This document shows positions 1 to 7,398 of a stretch of DNA of 38,268 nt, piece after piece. The first letter of the stretch is position 1. The number at the start of each line of letters is the position of its first letter. Under the pieces are notes generated by a model that saw only the letters and a program-made list of their open reading frames with translations, did no database searches and was not told the DNA's origin. The stretch is from Erythrobacter sp. GTDB lineage: Bacteria > Pseudomonadota > Alphaproteobacteria > Sphingomonadales > Sphingomonadaceae. The stretch is from assembly GCA_030148605.1 (NCBI GenBank), contig JASBTD010000021.1, forward strand, positions 1 through 38,268, in the 5' to 3' direction. The position numbers were made by a program, and so were the translations under genes.

Positions 1-75
1 CGGATAGCGACAATACCAGCGCACCGCCCACAGGATCACATCACCCTGGAAATGGCGCCACTTGAAATCCGTCAT
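1..75 (-). CDS. IS6-family transposase, N-terminal 25 residues (partial)
   Basis: The translation from the ATG at 75 begins MTDFKWRHFQGDVILWAVRW and continues YCRYP before leaving the window. This is the characteristic start of IS6/IS26/IS6100-type DDE transposases (an F-K-x-R-H-F motif followed by I-L-x-x-V-R-W-Y). Only the first 25 residues of roughly 235-265 are visible, so the catalytic DDE residues and the integrity of the gene cannot be judged. The enzyme would catalyse replicative transposition with cointegrate formation. Its position just inside the terminal repeat is normal for the family. Confidence 0.87.
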   Translation of the reverse strand, partial: MTDFKWRHFQGDVILWAVRWYCRYP

Positions 76-136
76 CGTTCCGTCCGTCCAATCTCCGCCA
101 AGCATGCTCAAGCTTCACGATTTTTGCAACAGAGCC
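1..136 (-). mobile_element. IS6-family insertion sequence, one end only
   Basis: The left edge of the window is the end of an IS6-family element. Read on the minus strand, it begins at 136 with GGCTCTGTTGCAAA, which matches the terminal inverted repeat I know from IS6100-type elements. The transposase start codon follows about 60 bases further in, at 75. The rest of the element lies outside the window, so its completeness, its second end and any target duplication cannot be seen. The bases next to the repeat (137 onward) are the interior of a umuC gene, so the element, or a rearrangement it mediated, removed the front of that gene. Confidence 0.88.
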
Positions 137-536
137 ATTCATCCGGACCGACCCGTTCGCGCAGGACTTGCCACAGAAGTCAGTATCAGGTTCTGCGACG
201 TTTCACCGGCCAACGTCAGACACCCGCGACATCACTGCCGCCGTCTTGCGGATCTTCGAACGCATCTGGAGAGATGGATATGGCTGGCGGAAGGCTGGCG
301 TGCTGCTGCTCGATCTGGCGGCCCCTGGGTCTGCCCCGGCATCGCTCTTCGACGTTATGGAGGCGCCTAACGACGGGCTGATGCAGGCGATCGACCGGAT
401 CAACGATCGCTATGGCCGTGGGACCGCAAGGTTGGGATTGGCCCAGAAAGATGCTGAATGGCGCATGCGGCGGGAGAACCTTTCGCCCAGCTTCACGACC
501 CGGTGGGGGGATATACCTGCCGCGAAGATGGGGTAG
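137..536 (+). pseudogene. umuC: umuC remnant (DNA polymerase V catalytic subunit), C-terminal third
   Basis: The frame ending at 536 encodes about 133 residues resembling the C-terminus of UmuC-type Y-family polymerases. It contains a segment like FIRTDPF, the T-S-D-T motif, a GYGWRKAGVLLLDL stretch and the DUF4113-type ending with N-D-R-Y-G-R-G-T, W-R-M-R-R-E and S-P-x-F-T-T-R-W. Full-length UmuC is about 420-430 residues, so the polymerase palm and fingers are missing. The similarity begins at the outer end of the IS6 terminal repeat (136/137), which explains the loss. A TTG at 168 could serve as a start, but the product could not be a polymerase. No umuD is visible downstream. Confidence 0.85.
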
Positions 537-631
537 CGTGGGCTTAAGTCACTAGCGGCAAAAAGATCGCCGCATCTGATGTGATCGAACAAATTTCAGG
601 ATTGGTCTTCGAGGTTCTAGTATGGTCAAAG

Positions 632-660
632 TTGACAATACGAGGATGGATCGGGCTAAT
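632..660 (+). promoter_or_regulatory. candidate sigma-70 promoter of the GIY-YIG-like gene
   Basis: TTGACA (632-637) is followed after exactly 17 bases by GCTAAT (655-660). This gives a perfect -35 and a 4/6 -10 with ideal spacing. Transcription would begin near 665-669, just ahead of the ATG at 674 and behind the ATG at 662 and the GTG at 581. If real, it argues for the 674 start and a very short leader. This is pattern matching only; the high score of the -35 box may be chance in this AT-richer DNA. Confidence 0.45.
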
Positions 661-661
661 C

Positions 662-2362
662 ATGGATAATCAGATGGCTGAGATCCACTACGTCTACGAG
701 CTGAAACGCATCACCCCGGGGCCGGGCCCCTCACGCTACATCGGCGTGCGCACGGCTGCAAATAGTGAACCGGAAAATGATGATTACTGGAGCTCTAGCG
801 AAAAAATCGCAAAAGAGATTGGCAGAGGGGTGAAATTCCAAAAGAAAGTTATTAGAAAATTTTCTTCGCGAGAGGATGCCGAGCTTTTCGAAGCCGAGCT
901 GCATTGGCAGCATATGGTTGGAAAAAATCCTCATTTTTACAATGTCACATCTCAATTAATCGAAGGAGCATTAGAGCAACTTCTGCCAAGAGAGCGATAT
1001 CGTTCGCCAGATGGGGAGCATCTTTGGTTTAAGGCAGGATCAGAGCCAGACGGTTGGGTTCGTGATCCTGCTCGATGGGCGCAGTTCAAAGATCTGTCGC
1101 ACAAGGATGGCCTGAGGCAGCAGGCTGGCTTTCCTCAGACTTATGAGGGGCTTGAACTCCCTGAATGGGAATTTCACAAGTACTATCCGGATGAGATGGC
1201 GTTCTCATCAAGCCAGCCACGCCATTGCCATGAGCCCTACATTAAGCTCGACTATAGAAATGATGTAAAAGACTGTGCCTATTTTCCGAAAGGCTGCCAG
1301 CCTGCCGGCTGGGTCAGCGGATTTGCTCCATCATTTCGAGTGAGTGGCGAGCCCCCCGCGGGCTGGCACCTGCTCTTCCATATAAGTCCTGCGTCGCAAC
1401 ACGTGAATTCAGCATACCTCCCAAGGGGCGCCTCGCTCAGTGGATGGGTGGATGTGGAAATGTATGAGCAGATGTCGAGGGATGGCCGCATAAGCCGGAA
1501 TTCAGTGCATGATGTGAATAATGAATTAAGATATCTATGCGACATAGCCAATGACGATGAAGATCTTCGTAATAGGCTCAGGTCATACCGAAACGAAAAA
1601 ATTGACTCCATCACCGATTATAAATTCTATGAGAAAATTGACCTATTAGAAATCGATGAAAAATCGTTATTTCATGTCAAGGATATTATTGGAGATAGTA
1701 GGATAAAGGTCCTATTACACCGGGCATTTGACGCCTCCCGTTGTGACGATGATGAGACGGAAGAGATCATCAAGCGACAGAAATTGTTTGGATTTTTCTT
1801 AGACAATGGGAGCGAGCTCACCGTCGAAGAGTGGGCGCAGACTTTATCGAAGCTCGACGTATCCGAAGCAGATAAGCAGTTGGCACTCGAAATGGTGATG
1901 ATGCAACTCGGCGTGACCAGCATACCTGCCATGCCTGGAAGCGAGGAGAACGCGTACAAAAAGAATGGGGCGGACATGGGTGTGGATCATAGAGAGAAGC
2001 TTCCCGATCCAGAACTGCCGGACGCTGCCGTTGAACACATCAGCCAGATGCTGATGCTGGCCAAGAGCAAGCATCAGGAGGCTATGGCGTTGCTCGGCAC
2101 GTCTGATCCGAACGCCCTATCACGCCTGCGCGAAGTGCTCCGGCTCCTGGAAGAAGTTGAGCTGTTGGCCGATGACGCGACAAGCTATGTCGAGGCCGAT
2201 GTGATGAAGGCCGCTATCAAGGACCTGCATTTCCAGCAAGCGGCCGTGCAAGCGGCTATAGCCCGGTTGGAGAACGTGAAGGTCCAGTCCCCATGGGCGA
2301 CGCCTTGGCCGTGGTTTACTCTGATCGTCCTAGCCTTGCTGATCGCCCAGGTGGTCGGCTGA
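662..2362 (+). CDS. GIY-YIG-like domain protein with Gly-Trp repeats and C-terminal membrane anchor
   Basis: This is an unrecognised 566-residue protein (562 if it starts at 674, 593 from the GTG at 581). Residues about 9-95 resemble a phage/homing GIY-YIG nuclease fold: YVY and YIG motifs (10-12 and 26-28), D-Y-W-S-S-S, a Glu in the E-L-F-E-A-E-L helix and a closing F-Y-N. Four 12-residue repeats follow (codons at 1025, 1280, 1334 and 1415), sharing an aromatic first residue, Gly5, usually Pro8, and Gly10-Trp11. A long acidic, probably helical region follows. The last 18 residues (WPWFTLIVLALLIAQVVG) form a membrane segment with almost nothing after it, as in tail-anchored proteins. No good Shine-Dalgarno precedes any start. 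DNA from about 750 to 1850 is AT-rich with rare AAA, TTA, ATA and AGA codons, unlike the rest of the window, which suggests transfer. The nuclease assignment is moderate; the cellular role is unknown. Confidence 0.75.
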   Translation: MDNQMAEIHYVYELKRITPGPGPSRYIGVRTAANSEPENDDYWSSSEKIAKEIGRGVKFQKKVIRKFSSREDAELFEAELHWQHMVGKNPHFYNVTSQLIEGALEQLLPRERYRSPDGEHLWFKAGSEPDGWVRDPARWAQFKDLSHKDGLRQQAGFPQTYEGLELPEWEFHKYYPDEMAFSSSQPRHCHEPYIKLDYRNDVKDCAYFPKGCQPAGWVSGFAPSFRVSGEPPAGWHLLFHISPASQHVNSAYLPRGASLSGWVDVEMYEQMSRDGRISRNSVHDVNNELRYLCDIANDDEDLRNRLRSYRNEKIDSITDYKFYEKIDLLEIDEKSLFHVKDIIGDSRIKVLLHRAFDASRCDDDETEEIIKRQKLFGFFLDNGSELTVEEWAQTLSKLDVSEADKQLALEMVMMQLGVTSIPAMPGSEENAYKKNGADMGVDHREKLPDPELPDAAVEHISQMLMLAKSKHQEAMALLGTSDPNALSRLREVLRLLEEVELLADDATSYVEADVMKAAIKDLHFQQAAVQAAIARLENVKVQSPWATPWPWFTLIVLALLIAQVVG

Positions 2363-2646
2363 TGCCTCAATTGGGACCCGAAGCGTCGGTTCTCATGATC
2401 GTCTCTAACCGCGATCCGACACAAACGGTTCGGTAGATGGAAGGCCAGAAAACCTCGGATTTACGTCGTTTCTGGAGACCGAACCTTTGCAGCGGAGGTT
2501 CGGGTGAAAAGAGACGAAAGCCGGTCAGAGACCGATTTTGGCGTTTTCAGCAGTCTCTAGGGTTCGGTCGCCGCTAGCAAAACCGCGCGGAAGCTGGGGG
2601 TTTTCTGGCCCCATGAGGCCCATCTCATTGATTCGCATTGAGATGT
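2363..2646. other. intergenic region with repeated GGTTCGGT motifs and a hairpin
   Basis: No gene is convincing here. GGTTCGG(T/G) occurs at 2427-2434, 2497-2504 and 2561-2568, and its reverse complement ACCGAACC at 2478-2485, so the stretch can fold back on itself in several ways. A separate 7-bp hairpin (CATCTCA 2621-2627 with TGAGATG 2639-2645) lies immediately past the 3' end of the tRNA-Ser gene on the minus strand. It lacks a T tract, so it is only a weak terminator candidate. The region separates accessory DNA from the tRNA and could hold remnants of an attachment site. Confidence 0.4.
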
Positions 2647-2737
2647 TGGCGGAGCAGGAGGGATTCGAACCCTCGATACGGGGTTACCGTATACACACTT
2701 TCCAGGCGTGCGCCTTCGACCACTCGGCCACTGCTCC
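2647..2737 (-). tRNA. tRNA-Ser (anticodon GGA)
   Basis: The minus strand gives a complete class II tRNA. The 7-bp acceptor stem is GGAGCAG/CTGCTCC (2731-2737 and 2651-2657), with discriminator G at 2650 and an encoded CCA at 2647-2649. The D-loop is GCCGAGTGGTCGAAGGC-like. The anticodon loop is CTGGAAA with anticodon GGA (2701-2703 complement). A long variable arm follows, then the T-arm GGTTCGAATCC. The G discriminator and long variable arm fit serine; it reads UCC/UCU codons. The 3' end faces the accessory region at 1-2640, a common geometry for integrated elements. Confidence 0.97.
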
Positions 2738-2819
2738 GCATGCCTTTTCGGGCAAGGCAGCGCGGATAGCGGCGCGAACACTCTTTCGCAAGGCGCAATC
2801 AGGTGGCACACATGCCGCC

Positions 2820-3788
2820 ATGAAACATATCGCACTTGGCCTCGCCGCAATCGCCCTTTCCGCCGCCGCGCCTGCGCAGGAAGCAGCACCCTCGCCCAAC
2901 CAGATCGTCGAAGCGGCTGCGCCAGAGGAATGGATCGCGATTCCCGCAGAGGATCTGCTGGTGATGACGCTTTCGCCAGACAATGACGGCAACCCACGCG
3001 AAGTGATCATCCAGCTGATGCCCGCGCCATTTAGCCAGGGCTGGGTGCACAATATCAAGCTGCTCTCCCGCAGCGGCTGGTATGACGGGATCAGCGTCAA
3101 CCGCGTGCAGGACAATTACGTCGTGCAATGGGGCGACCCCAATTACGACAACCCCGAAGCGACAGGAGAGACGAAATCGCTACCTTTAGGGCTGATGGAA
3201 CCAAGCGAAGATCAATACATCGGCAAGTTCACCGAGACGCTAGAGGCAGTTCCGGCGCCTTGCGGTTTCGATGAATTTAAAGTCGGCGCAATCTGCGACC
3301 CTTATTCCGGGCTTGCAATGTTCCGGTCGGGTTGGCCGATGGCCATGGATAGGCAAGGCCAATGGCCCGTCCATTGCTACGGTATGGTCGGGGTTGGACG
3401 GAACTATTCGCCAGACACCGGATCGGGGGCCGAGCTTTACACCGTGATCGGCCATGCGCCGCGGCACCTGGATCGCAATATCGCGCTGGTGGGCCGCGTG
3501 ATAGAAGGGATGGAGCATCTCTCCTCGCTGCCGCGCGGCAAGGGCGAGCTAGGCTTCTATGCCGAGGATGAAGCCGACAAGCGCACGCCGATCCTGACCG
3601 TCCGTGTCGCAAGTGATATTCCGGAGTTCCCGCAGCCTACGTTTGAGTATCTCTCCACTGATAGCGAGAGCTTCGCCCGCTATGCCGAGGCGCGCGCCAA
3701 TCGCCGCGATCCGTTCTTTATCGTGCCCGCGGGCGGCGCGGATGTCTGCAATATCCCGGTTCCGGTGCGGCGCGTGGTGACGGAGTGA
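2820..3788 (+). CDS. periplasmic cyclophilin-type peptidyl-prolyl cis-trans isomerase
   Basis: A 322-residue protein. Residues 1-19 (MKHIALGLAAIALSAAAPA) form a cleavable signal peptide, placing it in the periplasm. The mature part resembles the cyclophilin isomerase fold in divergent form: an N-K/I-x-x-L-S-R-S-G-W-Y-D-G-I-S-V-N-R-V segment, then V-Q-W-G-D-P, and later G-W-P-M-A-M and an I-G-H-A-P-R strand. It is longer than the minimal domain (about 165 residues), with an acidic insert and a C-terminal extension. Catalysis of prolyl isomerisation on exported proteins is the family role. The frame stays open upstream through the tRNA gene, but the signal peptide fixes the ATG at 2820. It stands alone between the tRNA gene and an intergenic repeat. 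Confidence 0.85.
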   Translation: MKHIALGLAAIALSAAAPAQEAAPSPNQIVEAAAPEEWIAIPAEDLLVMTLSPDNDGNPREVIIQLMPAPFSQGWVHNIKLLSRSGWYDGISVNRVQDNYVVQWGDPNYDNPEATGETKSLPLGLMEPSEDQYIGKFTETLEAVPAPCGFDEFKVGAICDPYSGLAMFRSGWPMAMDRQGQWPVHCYGMVGVGRNYSPDTGSGAELYTVIGHAPRHLDRNIALVGRVIEGMEHLSSLPRGKGELGFYAEDEADKRTPILTVRVASDIPEFPQPTFEYLSTDSESFARYAEARANRRDPFFIVPAGGADVCNIPVPVRRVVTE

Positions 3789-3800
3789 TCCTCATTCGTC

Positions 3801-3880
3801 ATCGCGAACTCCCGCGAAGGCGGGAGGCTCCTGCAATCTTGCGCCAAATGGCCAGAGGTCCCCGCCTGCGCGGGGACTCG
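3801..3880. repeat. paired-hairpin intergenic repeat (REPIN-like), copy A
   Basis: Two facing hairpins are separated by about 30 bases. One is CTCCCGC-GAAG-GCGGGAG (3809-3826) and the other is GTCCCCGC-CTGC-GCGGGGAC (3858-3877). The same arrangement recurs at 4201-4253, 23464-23536 and, decayed, at 11290-11354. The copy fills the gap between the cyclophilin gene and the DUF1905 gene and could act as a transcription barrier, though no T tract follows either stem. Confidence 0.8.
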
Positions 3881-3885
3881 CGCTA

Positions 3886-4200
3886 GTGGAAACGGTAACA
3901 GCCACCCTTCCCCTCACCCGCTGGCAGGGCGATCGCGGCACATATCATCTTGTGGTCATCCACGGCGAAGAGGCCGAGCAAATCGCGATGCACGCACGCC
4001 TGCACCGGCTTGAGTACGGCCGCCAGCGCGGATTCGGCTCAGTCAAGGTGATGGCTCGAATTGGCAGCACGGAATGGAAAACTTCGGTCTTCCCACAAGA
4101 TAGATCCACCGAATGGATATTGCTGGTGAGCAAGAAAGTGATGCGAGCAGAGGATCTGGCTGAAGGTGATCCGGTCGTATTGGAGCTGATATTGTTGTGA
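3886..4200 (+). CDS. DUF1905 domain-containing protein
   Basis: A 104-residue protein read from a GTG at 3886. It opens with a short strand (TATLPLTRWQGDRGTYHLVV), then H-G-E-E-A-E-Q-I, a Gly-rich G-F-G-S-V-K-V-M-A-R-I-G segment and W-K-T-S-V-F-P, ending with D-L-A-E-G-D-P-V-V-L-E-L. This layout is that of the DUF1905 family, a small beta-barrel fold of unknown biochemical function, here as a single domain without the YdeI-like partner seen in longer proteins. The GTG lies just beyond repeat copy A and has no clear Shine-Dalgarno sequence. No cysteines or membrane segments are present. Function is not known. Confidence 0.78.
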   Translation: METVTATLPLTRWQGDRGTYHLVVIHGEEAEQIAMHARLHRLEYGRQRGFGSVKVMARIGSTEWKTSVFPQDRSTEWILLVSKKVMRAEDLAEGDPVVLELILL

Positions 4201-4253
4201 GTTCCTGCGAAAGCGGGAACCCGGTTCGCCTAGGCTCCTGCTTTCGCAGGAGC
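4201..4253. repeat. paired-hairpin intergenic repeat (REPIN-like), copy B
   Basis: GTTCCTGC-GAAA-GCGGGAAC (4201-4220, one G:U pair) faces GCTCCTGC-TTTC-GCAGGAGC (4234-4253, perfect). The two loops are also complementary (GAAA/TTTC), so the second hairpin is an inverted copy of the first. It sits exactly between the convergent DUF1905 and rsh genes, starting one base after the DUF1905 stop, and may serve as a bidirectional terminator. Confidence 0.85.
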
Positions 4254-4263
4254 GCGTTGGAGA

Positions 4264-6354
4264 TCAAATCCGTTCCGCCTGCGCCACTGCATCGCTTGCC
4301 CGCAGCGCGCTCAGCACGCGGGTCAGGTGCGCCAGATCCTGCACTTCGCTGTCGATTTCGTAAGTCGTGAAGGGATGGTCCGTCTCGACCTGATCGAGCG
4401 ATTTCAGATTCACATGGTTCTGCGCAAAGATGCCGGCCATCTCCGCCAGCGTGCCGGGCCGGTCATATAGCGTCACCCGCAACCGCCCGACTGCACCTTG
4501 CGAGCGCTTGCCCCAGCTGAGATCGAGCCAGTCCGAATCGATCCCGTTGGCAAGCTCGAAGCAGCCGATCGCATGCACTTCCACCGCTTCGCCTTTCTTG
4601 CGCAGGCCCACGATCCGGTCACCCGGCACGGGGTGGCAGCAATCGGCCAGGTGGAAGCCCACGCCCGGCGTCAGCCCGCGGATCGAGATCGCATGTTCGC
4701 GCCGCGTCCAGTCATCGTCTTCATCGATATCATTGGTGCAGCCCGGAGCCAGCGCTTCCATCACTTCGCGGTCAGTCAGCTTGGCAGCGCCAATCGCGAA
4801 CATCAGGTCTTCCTCGTCCATCAGTTCAAGCCGCTTGACCGCCTCACGGCGCGCCTTCTTGCCGATCCGCGCGGGAACCTTGGCCGCAATTTCCTCAAAC
4901 AGCTTGGCCCCGATTTCCGCGATCTCTGCGCGTTCCTTGATCCGCACCGCACGGCGGATGGCCGCGCGCGCCTTGCCGGTGACGACAAAGCCCAGCCATG
5001 ACAATTGCGGCTCGGCATTCTTTCCTTTGATGATCTCGACCACATCGCCATTGGCGAGCTGCGTGCGCAGCGGCATGTGCCGCCCGTTGATCTTCGCGCC
5101 CACTGTTTGCGCGCCCAGATCGGTGTGCACGGCAAAGGCAAAATCAACCGGCGAAGCGCCCTTGGGCAGCTGGAACAGGCCACCTTTGGGGGTGAAGGCA
5201 AAGATGCGATCCTGGTAAATCGCGAGCCGGGTATGTTCGAGCAGCTCGTCCGCATCATGGCTGGCATCGACGATTTCGATCAGGTCACGCAACCAGCCCA
5301 CTTCTCCATCAGGCCGGTCACCCTGCTTGTATGCCCAATGCGCGGCGAGGCCGAATTCATTGGTCATATGCATCGCGCGGGTGCGGATCTGCACTTCGAC
5401 CCGCATCGAATTCTCATACATCAGCGATGTGTGGAGCGACTTGTAGCCGTTCGATTTGGGGGTGGAGATATAATCCTTGAACCTGCCCGGCAGGAATTGC
5501 CACGTTGTGTGCAAGGCGCCGAGAGCCGCATAGCAATCCGCTTCATTCTCGCAGATGACACGAAAGGCCATGATATCGGTCACCTGCTCGAAGCTGACAT
5601 GCCGTTCAGCCATCTTCTTCCAGATTGAATAGGGGTGCTTCTCGCGCCCCGAAACCTCAACCTTCAAGCCCGCTTCAGCCAGCCGCTGCTTGATCTTCAA
5701 CGCGATCGCATCAACCTGCCCACCATCCTGGCTGCGCAGTTCTTCCAGCTTGCTAGTGATTGTCGCATGCGCTTCTGGTTCAAGCTGTTCGAACGCAAGC
5801 AGCTGCATCTCGCGCATATATTCATACATGCCCACCCGTTCTGCCAACGGGGCATAGATATCCATCGTCTCGCGCGCGATCCGCTGGCGTTTGTCAGGCG
5901 ATTTGATGAAGTGAAGCGTGCGCATATTGTGCAGCCGGTCAGCCAGCTTGACCAGCAGCACGCGGATGTCCTCTGACATCGCCAGCAGGAACTTGCGCAG
6001 ATTCTCCGCCGCGCGCTCATTTTCCGGCATGGTCTCGATCTTGGAGAGCTTGGTCACCCCGTCGACCAGCCGCGCCACATCCTCACCGAAATTGGCTTCG
6101 ATATCGTCAATCGTCGCCAGCGTATCTTCAACCGTGTCATGCAGCAGCGCGGTGATGATGGTCTGCTGGTCCAGCTTCAGATCGGTCATCAGTCCGGCGA
6201 CTTCGACCGGATGGCTGAAATAAGGATCGCCCGACGCGCGCTTTTGCGTGCCGTGTTTCTGCACCGTATAGACATAGGCACGGTTGAGCGCCGCTTCGTC
6301 GGCGTCAGGGTCATATCCAAGGACCCGCTCAACAAGTTCGTACTGGCGCAGCAT
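4264..6354 (-). CDS. rsh: bifunctional (p)ppGpp synthetase/hydrolase, RelA/SpoT family
   Basis: A 696-residue cytosolic Rsh enzyme that makes and degrades the stringent-response alarmone (p)ppGpp. The N-terminal HD hydrolase domain keeps its metal ligands (H48, H72-D73, E76-D77 and the KLADRLHNMRTL helix), so hydrolysis should be intact. The synthetase domain has RFKDYI, T-P-K-S-N-G-Y-K-S-L-H-T and EVQIRT motifs, arguing for an active synthetase. TGS follows (RIFAFTPKGGLFQLPKGASPVDFAFAVH region, broken here only for description), then a helical/zinc-finger-like part with A-D-C-C-H-P-V-P-G-D and a C-terminal ACT domain (RPGTLAEMAGIFAQNHVN). Length is normal for alphaproteobacterial single-copy Rsh. 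It stands divergent to the GH16 gene; rpoZ, a frequent neighbour, is not in the 130-base upstream gap. Confidence 0.97.
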   Translation of the reverse strand: MLRQYELVERVLGYDPDADEAALNRAYVYTVQKHGTQKRASGDPYFSHPVEVAGLMTDLKLDQQTIITALLHDTVEDTLATIDDIEANFGEDVARLVDGVTKLSKIETMPENERAAENLRKFLLAMSEDIRVLLVKLADRLHNMRTLHFIKSPDKRQRIARETMDIYAPLAERVGMYEYMREMQLLAFEQLEPEAHATITSKLEELRSQDGGQVDAIALKIKQRLAEAGLKVEVSGREKHPYSIWKKMAERHVSFEQVTDIMAFRVICENEADCYAALGALHTTWQFLPGRFKDYISTPKSNGYKSLHTSLMYENSMRVEVQIRTRAMHMTNEFGLAAHWAYKQGDRPDGEVGWLRDLIEIVDASHDADELLEHTRLAIYQDRIFAFTPKGGLFQLPKGASPVDFAFAVHTDLGAQTVGAKINGRHMPLRTQLANGDVVEIIKGKNAEPQLSWLGFVVTGKARAAIRRAVRIKERAEIAEIGAKLFEEIAAKVPARIGKKARREAVKRLELMDEEDLMFAIGAAKLTDREVMEALAPGCTNDIDEDDDWTRREHAISIRGLTPGVGFHLADCCHPVPGDRIVGLRKKGEAVEVHAIGCFELANGIDSDWLDLSWGKRSQGAVGRLRVTLYDRPGTLAEMAGIFAQNHVNLKSLDQVETDHPFTTYEIDSEVQDLAHLTRVLSALRASDAVAQAERI

Positions 6355-6486
6355 CAGATCACTAAAGTGCGGTGCAGCGCGAATTATTGCAATGCAGAAT
6401 ATTGCTTGCTGGCTATAACCGGCTGTGGCTGGACAAAGCCGCCCGAAATTGCGATTGTGAACGTTAACAGACTTCGGGAGTTACGG

Positions 6487-7398
6487 ATGACAATGTCGAG
6501 AAGCCTTTCGTTTGCGGTGGCCGCGCTGGCCGGATTGGGTGGCCTTGCTGCCAGCCCGGTGCTGGCACATGATCAGCAGGCGGAGGCCGCAACTTCCGAA
6601 CGCGAGTTGATTTTTGCCGAGGAATTCAACGCCGGAACGCTCGACCGCGAAAAGTGGAACATAGTTGGTCCCGATTTCTGGGTGAATAACGAGCAGCAGG
6701 TCTATATCGATGATCCTGCCGTGCTTGGCGTTATCAATGGCATTGAAGGTGCGGATGATGGCGTGTTGATGCTGCGTCCGCTCTACAATCCCGGTGTCGA
6801 TCCCAATCCGACGCGAAAGGCTGACTTTGTTTCCGGCCGGATCAACAGCGAAGGCAAGTTTGATTTCACCCATGGCCGCGCTGAAGCGCGCATCAAGCTG
6901 CCCGATGCCGAAGGGGTATGGCCGGCCTGGTGGCTGCTGGGCAATGGCAAGTGGCCCGATACCGGCGAGATCGACATCATGGAATATGTCGGCGAGAAAG
7001 ACTGGATCGGCGTGGCGCTCCACGGCCCCGGCTATTCCGGTGAAACGCCGATCGTGAACAAGTTCTTCTTCCCTGAAGGCGAAGACGTGACCGACTGGCA
7101 CGTCTATGCCGTCGAATGGAGCAGCGAACAGATCACCTTCGAAGTCGACGGGCATGTGCTTTACCGCGTCACCCGCCCGATGGTGGAACACTATGGCGAA
7201 TGGCGATTTGACACGCCCAAGCACCTGATCCTGAACTTTGCGGTGGGCGGCGCCTATCCCTTCAAGACCAATGGCATCAAACAGCCATATGTCGGCGTGC
7301 CGCAGGAAACGGTCGAACAGATCAAGACCGGCGAGATTGCGATGCTGGTCGACTGGGTGCGGGTGTACGCGCCTGAAGAAACAGCGGCGAGCGAGTAG
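6487..7398 (+). CDS. secreted glycoside hydrolase family 16 (beta-glucanase type)
   Basis: A 303-residue protein with a signal peptide ending near AASPVLAH. The mature enzyme shows the GH16 catalytic motif E161-I-D163-I-M-E166, where E161 is the nucleophile and E166 the acid/base. It also has the upstream W-P-A-W-W-L-L and downstream W-H-V-Y-A-V-E-W strands that frame the jelly-roll cleft. The ExDxxE-with-Met form is typical of laminarinase-type (beta-1,3-glucan) members, but agarase or carrageenase activity cannot be excluded from sequence alone. GGAG about 6 bases upstream supports the ATG at 6487; the open frame before it belongs to the antisense of rsh. Its stop abuts the stop of hemF directly (7398/7399), leaving no room for a terminator between them. 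Confidence 0.92.
   Translation: MTMSRSLSFAVAALAGLGGLAASPVLAHDQQAEAATSERELIFAEEFNAGTLDREKWNIVGPDFWVNNEQQVYIDDPAVLGVINGIEGADDGVLMLRPLYNPGVDPNPTRKADFVSGRINSEGKFDFTHGRAEARIKLPDAEGVWPAWWLLGNGKWPDTGEIDIMEYVGEKDWIGVALHGPGYSGETPIVNKFFFPEGEDVTDWHVYAVEWSSEQITFEVDGHVLYRVTRPMVEHYGEWRFDTPKHLILNFAVGGAYPFKTNGIKQPYVGVPQETVEQIKTGEIAMLVDWVRVYAPEETAASE

Noticed and set aside
2538..2819. Upstream extension of the cyclophilin frame
   Set aside because: It reads through the tRNA-Ser gene in antisense. The signal peptide beginning at 2820 fixes the start.
6139..6486. Upstream part of the frame containing the GH16 gene
   Set aside because: It is antisense to rsh and lacks motifs; the signal peptide starts at 6487.
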